Shown here: positions 19,641-28,476 of the stretch, in pieces
Layout: every line of letters begins with the position of its first letter
How positions within the stretch are numbered: position 1 is the stretch's first letter
Origin: Mycobacterium sp. E183
GTDB taxonomy: Bacteria > Actinomycetota > Actinomycetes > Mycobacteriales > Mycobacteriaceae
DNA length: 64,000 nt
Assembly: GCF_001667735.1 (NCBI RefSeq)
Contig: NZ_LZJN01000160.1
Coordinates: forward strand, 1 to 64,000
Direction of reading: 5' to 3'
Notes under the pieces: model-generated
Seen by the model: only the letters and a program-made list of their open reading frames with translations
Told to the model about the DNA's origin: nothing
Database searches by the model: none
Program-made: the position numbers and the translations under genes

Positions 19641-20591
19641 TCACCGTTCTACCAGAGACTTACGCAGCCGCGCGAGTCTATGGACGGCGGAGGTGGCGTA
19701 CTTGTTCAACGGGTACGGTAAGCCCTTGTCATGACCAACCCTCACCCTCGCTTCCAGCTCATCCTTGTCATAGCTTGCCAGAACTGTCGCTGGGTGATTT
19801 AGAGGCAGATCCAGCTCTTCAGCGCGCAAGGACGAGTATGCAGTATCTTTTGTAGTATGCGTTGCTCCCGCGTGAAACCCGATGTTCCGGACCAGGTTTC
19901 GGGCCGGAGCGACGCAAAGAGCCGAGTTGGACCATATGCTGTAGATCCACTGGAAGTCCCACGTATCGACTTTGCCATCGTATGCGGCTTGGAGGACAGA
20001 CTCCCAGTAGAAGCGCTCGTTCGGCTTCCGAAAGTACTGGTCGAAAAGTCCCCGATCTCTGATCTCCGGCCAGTTTGTCATGTTGATGTCGTACTTCGCC
20101 CATGCGCGCCGCCAAGTGGCCCACCCCCACAAGTGCGCAAATCTCGTGAAGTAGTAGCTATCCGCCGTCTCGGCGCGTCCAAAAAGATGGTTGTCGCCGG
20201 AGATCATCATGACGCGATCATCATTTTCGTAGCGATCGAGAAGCTCAGCGCAATACGTGAAGAACGAGGGGGAGGGCATGCAGTCGTCCTCGATGATTAT
20301 CGCCTTCTCGACTATTTCGAAGGCCCAGCTGATCCCGGACGAGCAACGAAGCCGGCAGCCCAGATTGATCTCCGAGTAATTGGTCCGGATTTCGCACTCC
20401 CAGTCCACCTCGTCGATCACCGCGCGCGCCGCTGCACACTTCTCAGGCTCTCCCGGCACATCCGTGCGGGGTCCGTCCGCAACGACGAGAAGCGTGCTCG
20501 GCCTTGCGGCCCGGATCGTCTCAAGAACCTGCCTGGTGCTGTCCGGTCGGTTGAAGATGATGAAGATGATCGGGGGCGTCGTTGTCACCAT
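19641..20591 (-). CDS. GT-A fold glycosyltransferase
   Basis: The 316-residue protein begins with IIFIIFNRPDSTRQVLETI, typical of GT2-like GT-A enzymes, and has an EDD metal/nucleotide-sugar motif at residues 101-103 (IIIEDDCMP) followed by an aromatic-rich acceptor region (FAHLWGWATWRRAW near 148). There is no membrane segment, so it should act at the cytoplasmic face on UDP- or GDP-sugars. It is the last gene of a leftward run whose upstream members make UDP-glucuronate and a decarboxylated product, so it may transfer that sugar; this is inference from position. ATG 20591 follows a GAGG ribosome site. Confidence 0.82.
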   Translation of the reverse strand: MVTTTPPIIFIIFNRPDSTRQVLETIRAARPSTLLVVADGPRTDVPGEPEKCAAARAVIDEVDWECEIRTNYSEINLGCRLRCSSGISWAFEIVEKAIIIEDDCMPSPSFFTYCAELLDRYENDDRVMMISGDNHLFGRAETADSYYFTRFAHLWGWATWRRAWAKYDINMTNWPEIRDRGLFDQYFRKPNERFYWESVLQAAYDGKVDTWDFQWIYSIWSNSALCVAPARNLVRNIGFHAGATHTTKDTAYSSLRAEELDLPLNHPATVLASYDKDELEARVRVGHDKGLPYPLNKYATSAVHRLARLRKSLVER

Positions 20592-20640
20592 TCGGGCCTC
20601 ACGAGCGCGCTACGAAGACTCCGCGGAGTATCGATGGCTC

Positions 20641-21993
20641 TCACTTAATCGTTCTCCTTAGTCGTGAATTTGGTGTAATCCTGCCCACGCCGTAGTACTC
20701 GAAGCCCTCGGCCCGCAAACGCTCAGGATCGTAGATGTTCCGGCCATCGAACACGACGTGCTGGCGCATAGCCGACTTGATGCGCTGCCAAGACGGCCGT
20801 TGAAACTGTTTCCACTCGGTGAGCAGTAGCAACGCATCCGCGCCCTCAACGGCGTCATACATATTGCCGGCGTATCCGATCAAACTACCGAGCGACATCT
20901 TCGCCTGCTTTGTTGCTTCGGGATCGAAAGCTCTTACGGTGGCTCCTAATTCGACGAGCCGCCGGGCGACGACCAGGGAGGGAGCGGCACGCACGTCGTC
21001 CGTTTGCGGTTTGAAGCTGAGACCCCACAACGCGATTCGCAGACCTTGCAAATCCCTTGTCGGCGACTCGGCCGCAAAACGGGTGACGATCTTGGACACG
21101 AGCACGGACTTCTGTTCTTCGTTTACGTGCTCGACAGCGTTCAGCAGGTGCATGTACGAGCCCAAGAGGTTGGCGGTATTGAGCAGAGCACGAACATCTT
21201 TGGGTAAACAGGACCCGCCGTAACCGATCCCGGGGAACAAGAATTCGTAGCCGATGCGGTTGTCTGCCCCGATGGCCTCGCGCACCGCCGAAATGTCCGC
21301 GCCGGCCTTATCGCAAAGGTTCGAGATCTCGTTGATGAAGGAAATCTTCGTCGCGAGGAAGCAGTTCGCCGCGTATTTCGACATCTCGGCGCTTCTGACG
21401 TCGATGGCGATCAGCGGGTGAAAGGTGCGTAAGAAGGGCCCATAAAGCTCACGCATGATGTCGAGCGCTCGCTGCGAGTCCGTTCCCACCACGATCCGGT
21501 CGGGGTGCATAAAGTCAGCAATCGCCTTGCCCTGCTTCAAGAATTCCGGGTTGGAGACAACGTCGAAATCATGCTCGGTCTTCTTGCTGATGATCGATCG
21601 AACCACGTCGGCGGTGCCGACCGGAACTGTCGACTTGTCGATGACAACCTTATAGCGGTCCATGTGCGTCCCGATGTCCGCAGCGACAGAGTAGACGTGG
21701 GTTAGGTCGGCAGCACCGCTCTCGGACATCGGAGTGGGGACGGCGATGAAAATAACGTCTCCGTGCTCGACGCCGCGTCGCTTGTCGGTGGTGAAGTCAA
21801 TGAACCCGTTCTCTCGGTCCCCGGCGATCAGCTCCTCTAAGCCAGGCTCATAGATCGGTACTCCTCCGGCGAGGAGCAGGTCGATCTTGGCCTTATCGAT
21901 ATCGACGCAGAGGACATCGTTGCCGCTGTCTGCAAGGCAGGCCCCCGTGACGAGGCCGACGTAGCCCGACCCAAATACCGAAATCTTCACCAT
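20641..21993 (-). CDS. ugd: UDP-glucose 6-dehydrogenase
   Basis: The 450-residue enzyme oxidises UDP-glucose to UDP-glucuronate with two NAD. The sequence shows the N-terminal GSGYVGLVTG loop from residue 8, STVPVGT near 121, SNPEFLKQG near 147, the catalytic Cys262 in GYGGSCLPKD, and WGLSFKPQTDDVRAAPS in the C-terminal UDP-binding domain. Length is normal for the family. The start is ATG 21993, with GGAGGGGGG a few bases upstream, not the longer frame to 22053. It lies downstream of a Gfo/Idh oxidoreductase and a UDP-glucuronate decarboxylase-like gene, which would use its product. Confidence 0.93.
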   Translation of the reverse strand: MVKISVFGSGYVGLVTGACLADSGNDVLCVDIDKAKIDLLLAGGVPIYEPGLEELIAGDRENGFIDFTTDKRRGVEHGDVIFIAVPTPMSESGAADLTHVYSVAADIGTHMDRYKVVIDKSTVPVGTADVVRSIISKKTEHDFDVVSNPEFLKQGKAIADFMHPDRIVVGTDSQRALDIMRELYGPFLRTFHPLIAIDVRSAEMSKYAANCFLATKISFINEISNLCDKAGADISAVREAIGADNRIGYEFLFPGIGYGGSCLPKDVRALLNTANLLGSYMHLLNAVEHVNEEQKSVLVSKIVTRFAAESPTRDLQGLRIALWGLSFKPQTDDVRAAPSLVVARRLVELGATVRAFDPEATKQAKMSLGSLIGYAGNMYDAVEGADALLLLTEWKQFQRPSWQRIKSAMRQHVVFDGRNIYDPERLRAEGFEYYGVGRITPNSRLRRTIK

Positions 21994-22169
21994 CGCCCCC
22001 CTCCATGCGCTGAACCGTCGAGGCCCATATTGCCGTATGCGCTTGAGGTTCATACGCGATTCGCGCGTCGGAATGCCAAGTGATTCCTAGACGCTCCTGT
22101 TTGCACTCATCTCTCGAAAAGTTCACAAGATGTTCTCAGCCCACTATCCCAGGGATGTCCGCATGACAA

Positions 22170-23045
22170 TTACGACCGAAAGTCGTCGATCGCGACCAAC
22201 TGACCAGCATTGCAAGCAGATTCTTCGGCGGCGGCGATCGCCCGCACGATCGCGACTTCAGTTTCGAGCTGAGCTGCATCCGGCTTCCCGGCGCGCAGTG
22301 CGTCGATGAACGCTCCGAGCTCGCGCGTCAACGGAAGTTCTCCACCATATTCGGGGAACGACGTACGCCCGCAGGCACTGACCCAAAGCTTGCGCACCGC
22401 AGTGTCGTCGAAGGTTAGCGAGCCCTCTTTGCCAAGAATCGTCATGCGATGACGCTTGCGCGGCGACATCCAACTGGCGCTAGCAACGAACGGGACGCCC
22501 GAGATCTCAAATCTTGCGATTACGGCCTGGAACCCCGGCGCTGCGCCGATGCCTCGAGCCTGGACGAAACCCGGATTAGCACCGAAGAGCGACCGGGCCA
22601 TCGAGATACCGTGAGGAAGCCAGTCCCAAAGCACCGACGAATCGGTTCGTGGATGATCATTCATCCCCTCCCAGGACACCGCCTGGATTGGTCCGACATC
22701 AGCCAGGAGATTTTTCGCAGCCTGAAAAGCCGGGTTGTACAGCTGCACGTGCCCAACTACAACGGGCACATCAGAAGCTAACGCCGCTTCGCGGACGCGG
22801 ACGGCATCGTTCACCGTTGTCGCCAATGGTTTTTCGATGAACGTTGGCACGCCCGCTTCGATAAACGGGATCGCAACCTCCGCATGTGTCGAGGAGGGTG
22901 TCGCGATCAGGACTCCGACCGGTCGTTGGCTAACGATGATGTCAAAGTCCTTCGATTCATCGATAAGCTGGACATCGCGCATCGTCGACAATGTGCGGAC
23001 AAGGTTGATGCCCCACTTTCCCCGACCGATTACAGCGAGTCGCAT
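22170..23045 (-). CDS. Gfo/Idh/MocA-family oxidoreductase
   Basis: The 291-residue protein has an N-terminal NAD-binding VIGRGKWGINLVRTL segment, FIEKPLATTVNDA near residue 88 (the EKP motif) and VVVGHVQLYNPAF near 115. It resembles the short sugar-nucleotide dehydrogenases of the WlbA/WbpB kind, which oxidise C3 of a UDP-sugar acid, but that is only a family-level likeness. It overlaps the end of the UDP-glucuronate decarboxylase-like gene by 16 bases and is followed by ugd, so the three probably work on the same UDP-uronate pool. A C3 oxidation of UDP-glucuronate or of a derived pentose is the simplest guess. Confidence 0.82.
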   Translation of the reverse strand: MRLAVIGRGKWGINLVRTLSTMRDVQLIDESKDFDIIVSQRPVGVLIATPSSTHAEVAIPFIEAGVPTFIEKPLATTVNDAVRVREAALASDVPVVVGHVQLYNPAFQAAKNLLADVGPIQAVSWEGMNDHPRTDSSVLWDWLPHGISMARSLFGANPGFVQARGIGAAPGFQAVIARFEISGVPFVASASWMSPRKRHRMTILGKEGSLTFDDTAVRKLWVSACGRTSFPEYGGELPLTRELGAFIDALRAGKPDAAQLETEVAIVRAIAAAEESACNAGQLVAIDDFRS

Positions 23046-24109
23046 ACACCCTTCCGGTAAGACTCCTGGTCTTTGGCCCAGTCGATGAACCGTGCCAGCC
23101 CGTCCTGAACGTCGACCTCGGGCTGATACTCGAGCTCCTCGGTCGCCTTGGAGAGATCCGGGCAGCGCCGCTGGGGTTCTCCCGCCGGGTAGGTGTCCGG
23201 ATAGTCGATATGTTGAAATGTCGCACCCGGAACGAGTTTTGCGTATAACTCGGCCAGTTCGAGCATGGAGATTTCGTTTGCGGAATTCCCGATGTTGTAG
23301 GGCTCACCGGCGCGGCCCCTCAGAAGCACCTTCAAGAATCCGGTGATCGCGTCCGTCGTGTAGCAAAATGTTCGTGTCTGAAGCCCGTCTCCGTGCACGG
23401 GAATCGGCTCCCCGGTCAGGGCCCGATAAGTGAACATAGGGACGACGCGCCGATCGTTGTGCTTCATCCCGGGACCAAACACGTTGAACGGCCGCACGAT
23501 TGTTACCGGCAAGTCATACTTCTGGTGGTAGATCGTGGCGATCGTTTCCGCCAATCGTTTCGACTCGTCATAGCATGCCCGGGGGCCAACGCTTGATACG
23601 TGGCCGTGGTAAGTCTCGGGAGTTGGGACAAATCGCGGATCGGGGTCGCCGTAGATTTCGCTGGAACTAAAAAACAAGAAGCCCTCCAGAGACGGGTTAC
23701 GACGACCCAGCTCCAGGAGGTTCTTGATGCCCGAGACCGCGCTTTCGATGGTTTCCAGCGGATACTTCATGTAATAGACGGGCGATGCCAGCCCAGCCGC
23801 ATGCATGATGTAGTGGATGTCTTCGCGCACGGGCAGCGGATAAGTCACGTCTGCCCACACCTCGGCGATATTCTCGTCCCGTTCCGAGGTGCTCGGATCG
23901 CCCGTGATGAAGTTATCGACTGAGAGGACCCGGACGGGCCGTTCCAAGATCGTGTCGTTGAGCCGTTTGAATACTCTCAGAAAGTGCTTGCCAAGGAAGC
24001 CCGCGCCTCCACTCAACAGGACAGTCTTTCCCGAAAGCATATGAGCATCGTCCCCAATCCCCCGGACGATCGCCTCGGTATCGCGGCGGAGAATGAAATG
24101 TTCGGCCAT
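23030..24109 (-). CDS. UDP-glucuronate decarboxylase-like SDR
   Basis: The 359-residue extended SDR has LLSGGAGFLGKHFLRVF near residue 30, SSSEIYGDPDP near 150, the string GHVSSVGPRACYDESKRLAET near 170 and FNVFGPGM. The GPRACYDE-x-KR-x-AE signature is that of UDP-xylose synthases (UDP-glucuronate decarboxylases) and their close relatives. The likely reaction is UDP-glucuronate to UDP-xylose or UDP-4-ketopentose. A UDP-glucuronate 4-epimerase function is less likely but possible. It lies 16 bases downstream of the broken C-methyltransferase and overlaps the next oxidoreductase. Xylose is known in LOS of some mycobacteria, and uronic acids in a few MAC GPL serovars (from memory), so both locus readings remain open. 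Confidence 0.82.
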   Translation of the reverse strand: MAEHFILRRDTEAIVRGIGDDAHMLSGKTVLLSGGAGFLGKHFLRVFKRLNDTILERPVRVLSVDNFITGDPSTSERDENIAEVWADVTYPLPVREDIHYIMHAAGLASPVYYMKYPLETIESAVSGIKNLLELGRRNPSLEGFLFFSSSEIYGDPDPRFVPTPETYHGHVSSVGPRACYDESKRLAETIATIYHQKYDLPVTIVRPFNVFGPGMKHNDRRVVPMFTYRALTGEPIPVHGDGLQTRTFCYTTDAITGFLKVLLRGRAGEPYNIGNSANEISMLELAELYAKLVPGATFQHIDYPDTYPAGEPQRRCPDLSKATEELEYQPEVDVQDGLARFIDWAKDQESYRKGVCDSL

Positions 24110-24125
24110 GCGAAATATCTTTCTG

Positions 24126-25327
24126 TTACACCAGCTCTGTGGGCGGAATGGGCTTCAGGTAGCGGTAGGCTCCGTCAGTCTTCTTCTTGATGTCGTCGAA
24201 ATACTCATATGCGAAGACAACCAGCACATCAGGCTTGTGTTCATCCAGATAGCTTTTGGGAACGATCGGGATATGTGTGCCGGGGGTGAATTTGTTCTGC
24301 TTCAACGGGCTGTCATCGACCGTGAACGGTATTTCACTGGGGCCGATTCGACCGTAGTTGCATATCGTTGCCACGCGCGCTGGCGAACCGTAACCGGCAA
24401 CTCGCAAACCGGCTTGTCTGTACTCCTCCAGTCGAGCCTTGAAAGCGGATACTTGAAGATCGACATTGCGCCGGAACTCACGCAGGGTGTCGATCGTCAG
24501 ATCCTTTTCCTCACGCGCAAGGAGCTGGCGTGTCGCGTCGGAGGAGGATTGCTGGCCCGCTCGTTGCACGAATACTTGCAAAGAGCCGCCGTGCGGCGCT
24601 ATCTCTCGCACGTCGGAGATAAACATGTCGTGCCCGGCGAACAACTTCGCGAGCGATGTGAGAGAATAATAGAAAATTCGATCCAAATAGAAACGCTCGA
24701 ATTGCGTAGTAGTGAGAATAGCGCCAATATATTCAACCTCGACGATGAAGGTGCCGTCTTCCGTCAAGAGTCGTTTCACCGCCTCGATGAACCCGGCCGG
24801 ATTCTCGAGGTGGGTGAAGACGCTGCTGGCGACGATGACATCCGCTCTCCCGTACGACTCTTCGATCCGCTCGGCGGTCGGAAGGTCGAAGAAGGACGTA
24901 AGTGTCTCCAAGCCCTGATCATTAGCGATCTTCGATACGTTGATAGAAGGCTCGACGCCGAGCGCTTTGACCCCCAGCTGCTGCAGCGGTCTGAGAAGAA
25001 TTCCGTCGTTTGAGCCCACGTCAACGACAAAACGGGCCGACGCCAATTGCGACGATGGAATGCCGATTGTGCGGCGAGCCCGCCGCGATTGAGTTCCTCA
25101 ATCTGGGTGAGCAGCCGCTCGCAAACAAATATCCCACCGCGGCCGAGTTGGACGTTCTTGCACGATGGACAGAAAAAGACCTGCAAGGGGAAAAAATCTT
25201 CTGCAGCAAACTCGGCCGCGGTGGGATATTTGTTTGCGAGCGGCTGCTCACCCAGATTGAGGAACTCAATCGCGGCGGGCTCGCCGCACAATCGGCATTC
25301 CATCGTCGCAGTTGGCGGCGCATGCAT
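24126..25327 (-). pseudogene. Broken sugar C-methyltransferase
   Basis: This is a TylCIII/TcaB9-type C-methyltransferase like 591-1814, but it cannot be read through. The N-terminus is intact from ATG 25327 (AGGGGAG ribosome site): CRLCG, then CPSCKNVQL, giving both zinc Cys pairs. At about 25149 the sequence turns into an inverted copy of its own first 100 bases, and the true reading frame resumes only near 25040 with FVVDVGSNDG and continues normally through HGGS and GYGSPARVA to the stop. Compared with the intact paralogue, about 40 residues between the zinc region and the SAM loop are missing and replaced by the inverted copy in another frame. A TTG 25046 could start a truncated SAM/C-terminal piece of about 306 residues without the zinc domain, but has no ribosome site. 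Confidence 0.85.
25041..25317. repeat. Near-perfect 109-bp inverted duplication with 59-bp spacer
   Basis: The left arm 25048-25149 and right arm 25209-25310 are exact reverse complements (102 bp); extending outward to 25041 and 25317 adds seven pairs with one mismatch. The spacer 25150-25208 is unique and carries the second Cys pair of the methyltransferase on the minus strand. The right arm and spacer are the natural gene start; the left arm is the inverted copy. There are no transposase or target-site signs. It looks like a hairpin-type template switch that also deleted about 120 bases, or an assembly error. Confidence 0.93.
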
Positions 25328-25897
25328 AAAGGGCTCCCCTTTGCCTCGCGTGCAGATCACTACCCGTCACATGGTGCTTGAATCACGATCGTCTCCATGA
25401 CGAGGTGGTAGGGCGATAGTACGTTACTTGCAGGCCTTGCAGTCGCTTTCGGCATCACGAGCCCAGAGCTTGATGCGTGCTCAGACAGGGGAACAGCCTG
25501 CAGCTCGAAAATCTCGATGACACCGTCCGGAAAGCAGGAAAGGCCGGTCCTGGCTGCCGCGATTATCAGTCTCGAGGGGTTACATGCTCGCCCCGCCGTC
25601 CCAGAGAGACGAACTCGACTGCTACTCCGAGAACACAATCACGCTTTCGCCTTGGTGTGGTAGCCACCTGCCCGGTCCTCGAGATGTCGATAGCGAAGCG
25701 GGCCCTGCCGCGTATGGCTGAGTCGATGCCTGGACACCCAATCGTCGGTCTCGAATCCCACCGAGGTGACCACCACCGGACGGACGAAGGCCGGCGCAAA
25801 AATGCCAACGTCGTCTAATGCGGGCGACGAGGGTCTACACAGCAGCGAGGCCCGCGCCTCAGCCGAGGCCTGGCGCATTGAGCGTCAAGCGAACAGC
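25328..25897. other. 570-base gap between broken methyltransferase and drrC
   Basis: Frames of 80-113 codons on both strands have no ribosome site and no recognisable motif. The gap marks the right border of the variable sugar genes before the exporter genes. The ribosome site of the broken methyltransferase sits at its left end. I see no insertion sequence or terminator. Confidence 0.4.
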
Positions 25898-26689
25898 TTA
25901 AGCACTCGACTCGGCGGCGCTGCGGTAACCGCGGACTGCGACCGGGATAAAGACCGCGAACAGTCCGATCGCCCACATGGCAGTCAACGCGAGGGGCCAC
26001 AGCAGCGGACCGCCGTGTGCCAGTCCCCACATCGCCTCGATCGGCGGCGACATCGGTTGCATGCGAACAAACGGCCGAAGCCAGTCCGGGTACAACGCGA
26101 TTGGCGTAGTCCCTGGGTTGAGGAACGCCAGCGCGAGGGTCCCGGCCGCCAGCCACGTCATGAGGGAGACGCCGTTGGTGCGGATCGCAATTGCCATAAC
26201 CAGCGTCGTGAACCCGACCACCACGATAGGGGGAATCAGGACGTACACGAGGACGGTGGCCCAGCCGTGTGTGAACCGCAGTCCCATCGCGACTCCAAGC
26301 GCCGTGATCAATGCGGTTCCGATCAGGGCACGCGCCGCCTCGGCCGTCAACCGTCCGGTGAGTGCGCTTGCCCGGTGTACCGGCAGCACCCACATCCGGC
26401 TCAGCAGTCCAGAATCGCGCTCCATCGCAATTCCGAGCGAAGTGCTGAGGGCGCCGAACACCCCGGACAGCACCGAACACACCGGGACCAAAGCGTAAAC
26501 GCTCTCGACCCCGGTGAGTTTGTGCACGCGCTCGTCCAGCACCACGACGTAGACGAGTAACAGGCAGACCGGGACGATCAGAGACCCCACCAGCACCGCG
26601 CGCTCACGCCTCCACTCGGTGAGAAGGCGACCGGCTTGGACCCAGCTCTGGGTGACCAGCGAGGTTGGCAGCCGGGCTTCGGTCATCAT
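25898..26689 (-). CDS. drrC: ABC exporter permease, DrrC-type
   Basis: The 263-residue integral membrane protein has about six hydrophobic segments and the ABC-2 permease loop QPMSPPIEAMWGL near residue 210. With the DrrB-like permease and DrrA-like ATPase encoded just upstream it should form a heteromeric exporter, by analogy with DrrABC of daunorubicin resistance and mycobacterial PDIM export. In MAC GPL loci genes with these names border the serovar-specific region, which is the basis for the symbol. The start is ATG 26689, which shares one base with the drrB stop (TGATG); the longer frame to 26752 lies within drrB. Confidence 0.83.
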   Translation of the reverse strand: MMTEARLPTSLVTQSWVQAGRLLTEWRRERAVLVGSLIVPVCLLLVYVVVLDERVHKLTGVESVYALVPVCSVLSGVFGALSTSLGIAMERDSGLLSRMWVLPVHRASALTGRLTAEAARALIGTALITALGVAMGLRFTHGWATVLVYVLIPPIVVVGFTTLVMAIAIRTNGVSLMTWLAAGTLALAFLNPGTTPIALYPDWLRPFVRMQPMSPPIEAMWGLAHGGPLLWPLALTAMWAIGLFAVFIPVAVRGYRSAAESSA

Positions 26690-27429
26690 CAGCTCCGCCT
26701 CTGCAGCCGCAGCGTGATCGCGCCGAAGACCAGGACCATCCCCATGCACCAAGCCAGGCTGGCCGCCAAATTACTGAGCGTCACGTAACCCGAGCCCAGC
26801 CCGCGCAACGTCTCGGCGACCACTGACAGCGGCTGATTGCGTACAAACGGGCGCAGCCACCCAGGGAACGTGCTCTCGGGGGCGATCCCGGTGGACAGCA
26901 TGAACAACAGGAGCTGGGGGACAAACAGCACGTGGCTAGTCCCTTGGGGGCTGCTTGTCATTGATCCGAGCGCATCGGCGCCGAGTGCCACGGCCAGGCC
27001 CAGCAGCAGCGCGATGACGACGAAGACCACCGCGTACAGGAGTCCGCCGGTCATCCGGAATCCGAATGCGTAGCCCGCGGCGATGGCGACCGCAAGGGCA
27101 AGCGCGGCCCGGACCAGGGTCGCCACTATGCGGGCACTCACCGGAACTGCCGCAGCGATCGGCAAGGTCTTCAACCGCTCCCCCAGCCCGTGGAGGTGAT
27201 CGCGAGCTGCTCGGTCAGCGGTGAGCATGGCAACCAAGACCACTGCCTGAATGGCGACCGCGGGGACCAGGTACTGCGAATAGCTGACGTGCCCAGTGTC
27301 GACCAGGCCGTGCAGGGCCAGCGAAAAGCCGGCCAGATAGCCGACGGGTGAAAAAATCTCGAACATCAGGCCGCCGTCTCGCGCGGCGGCGAGCAGAGCG
27401 CGTTCGGTCAGGGCACCCATCGCTGTCAT
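26689..27429 (-). CDS. drrB: ABC exporter permease, DrrB-type
   Basis: The 246-residue membrane protein has about six hydrophobic segments and an ABC-2 permease signature near residue 200 (RPFVRNQPLSVVAETLRGL), closely resembling the segment in the neighbouring DrrC-like subunit. The ATG overlaps the drrA stop (ATGA at 27426-27429), and its own stop overlaps the next ATG, so the three genes are translationally coupled. The complex probably moves the finished or partly finished glycolipid across the inner membrane. Substrate is inferred only from the adjoining glycolipid genes. Confidence 0.85.
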   Translation of the reverse strand: MTAMGALTERALLAAARDGGLMFEIFSPVGYLAGFSLALHGLVDTGHVSYSQYLVPAVAIQAVVLVAMLTADRAARDHLHGLGERLKTLPIAAAVPVSARIVATLVRAALALAVAIAAGYAFGFRMTGGLLYAVVFVVIALLLGLAVALGADALGSMTSSPQGTSHVLFVPQLLLFMLSTGIAPESTFPGWLRPFVRNQPLSVVAETLRGLGSGYVTLSNLAASLAWCMGMVLVFGAITLRLQRRS

Positions 27430-28373
27430 GGTCGGGCGACGGGCCGCTCGGTGAGGCGCATAAAGGCCTCGTCCAGCGAAGGCTTGCGCAGCGAAATGTC
27501 GATGAGTTCGACGCCGATCGCATCGACCCGTCGAAACACCTCACCCAGTGTTGCGACCCCCTCGGGCGCGGGGACCGACACGAAATTCATGTCGGTGTCG
27601 ACGTCGATCCCCTCGAGCCCCGCCAAAGCTGCGGCGACCTTCGGCAGGTCCGTCGGATTCGCGGGGGTCACCTGGCAGTAGCTGGCGCCCACCCTGCGCT
27701 TGAGGTCCTCCGCGGTGCCGCTGGCGATCACCTTCCCGTGGTCGATCACCACGATGGAATCGCTCAGCACGTCGGCCTCTTCCAGATACTGCGTGGTCAG
27801 CAGCACGGTCACGCCTTGCAGCGCCAAGGAACTCACCAACGACCACATGGCACGGCGGCTGCGGGGGTCCAGTCCGGTGGTGGGTTCGTCGAGAAACAGC
27901 ACTTTGGGCAAGACCACCAGTGCACTCGCGAGGTCGACGCGCCGCCACATTCCGCCCGAATAGGTGGATACCCGCCGATCGGCGGCCCCGACGAGGTCGA
28001 ATTGGTCGAGAAGCTCGTCCGCGCGGGCCTTCGCTTGCTGGCGGCGCAGGCCGCGCAGCCTGCCGAACAGCACCAGGTTCTCCCGTCCCGTCAGGTACGG
28101 ATCCATCCCGGTGAACTGACCGGCCATCCCGATGCTGGCACGCACTTGGCCCGCCTGGCGAACGACGTCGTACCCGCTGACGAGGGCCCTTCCCGAAGTG
28201 GGGCGGATCAACGTCGACAGGATGTTGATCGTGGTCGTCTTGCCTGCGCCGTTGTGACCGAGCAGCCCGCACACCGTCCCAGCCGGAACGGAGAAATTCA
28301 GGCCGTCCAGTGCGGGGGCATTGCCCTCGAATGTCTTCGTGAGGCCAACAACCTCAATCGCCAGTGGGCTCAC
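27426..28373 (-). CDS. drrA: ABC exporter ATPase, DrrA-type
   Basis: The 315-residue ATPase has a Walker A loop GHNGAGKTTT near residue 39, the signature YSGGMWRRVDLA near 135, Walker B VLFLDEPTTGLDP near 158 and a C-terminal extension of about 90 residues typical of DrrA proteins. It energises the DrrB/DrrC permease pair. GTG 28373 is the start. The operon drrA-drrB-drrC reads leftward into the glycolipid cluster. The upstream gap of about 100 bases separates it from the end of the glycosyltransferase-methyltransferase fusion gene, so the operon may have its own promoter or be read through from there. Confidence 0.88.
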   Translation of the reverse strand: MSPLAIEVVGLTKTFEGNAPALDGLNFSVPAGTVCGLLGHNGAGKTTTINILSTLIRPTSGRALVSGYDVVRQAGQVRASIGMAGQFTGMDPYLTGRENLVLFGRLRGLRRQQAKARADELLDQFDLVGAADRRVSTYSGGMWRRVDLASALVVLPKVLFLDEPTTGLDPRSRRAMWSLVSSLALQGVTVLLTTQYLEEADVLSDSIVVIDHGKVIASGTAEDLKRRVGASYCQVTPANPTDLPKVAAALAGLEGIDVDTDMNFVSVPAPEGVATLGEVFRRVDAIGVELIDISLRKPSLDEAFMRLTERPVARP

Positions 28374-28476
28374 CCTCGGAGTATTTCATGGTGGGTCGCG
28401 GCACGTTCACACTATGGGCGGTCCCGACGTATCCGCCGGCCGAATGCACGGCCCCGGCGCCCAACACACGGTCGAG

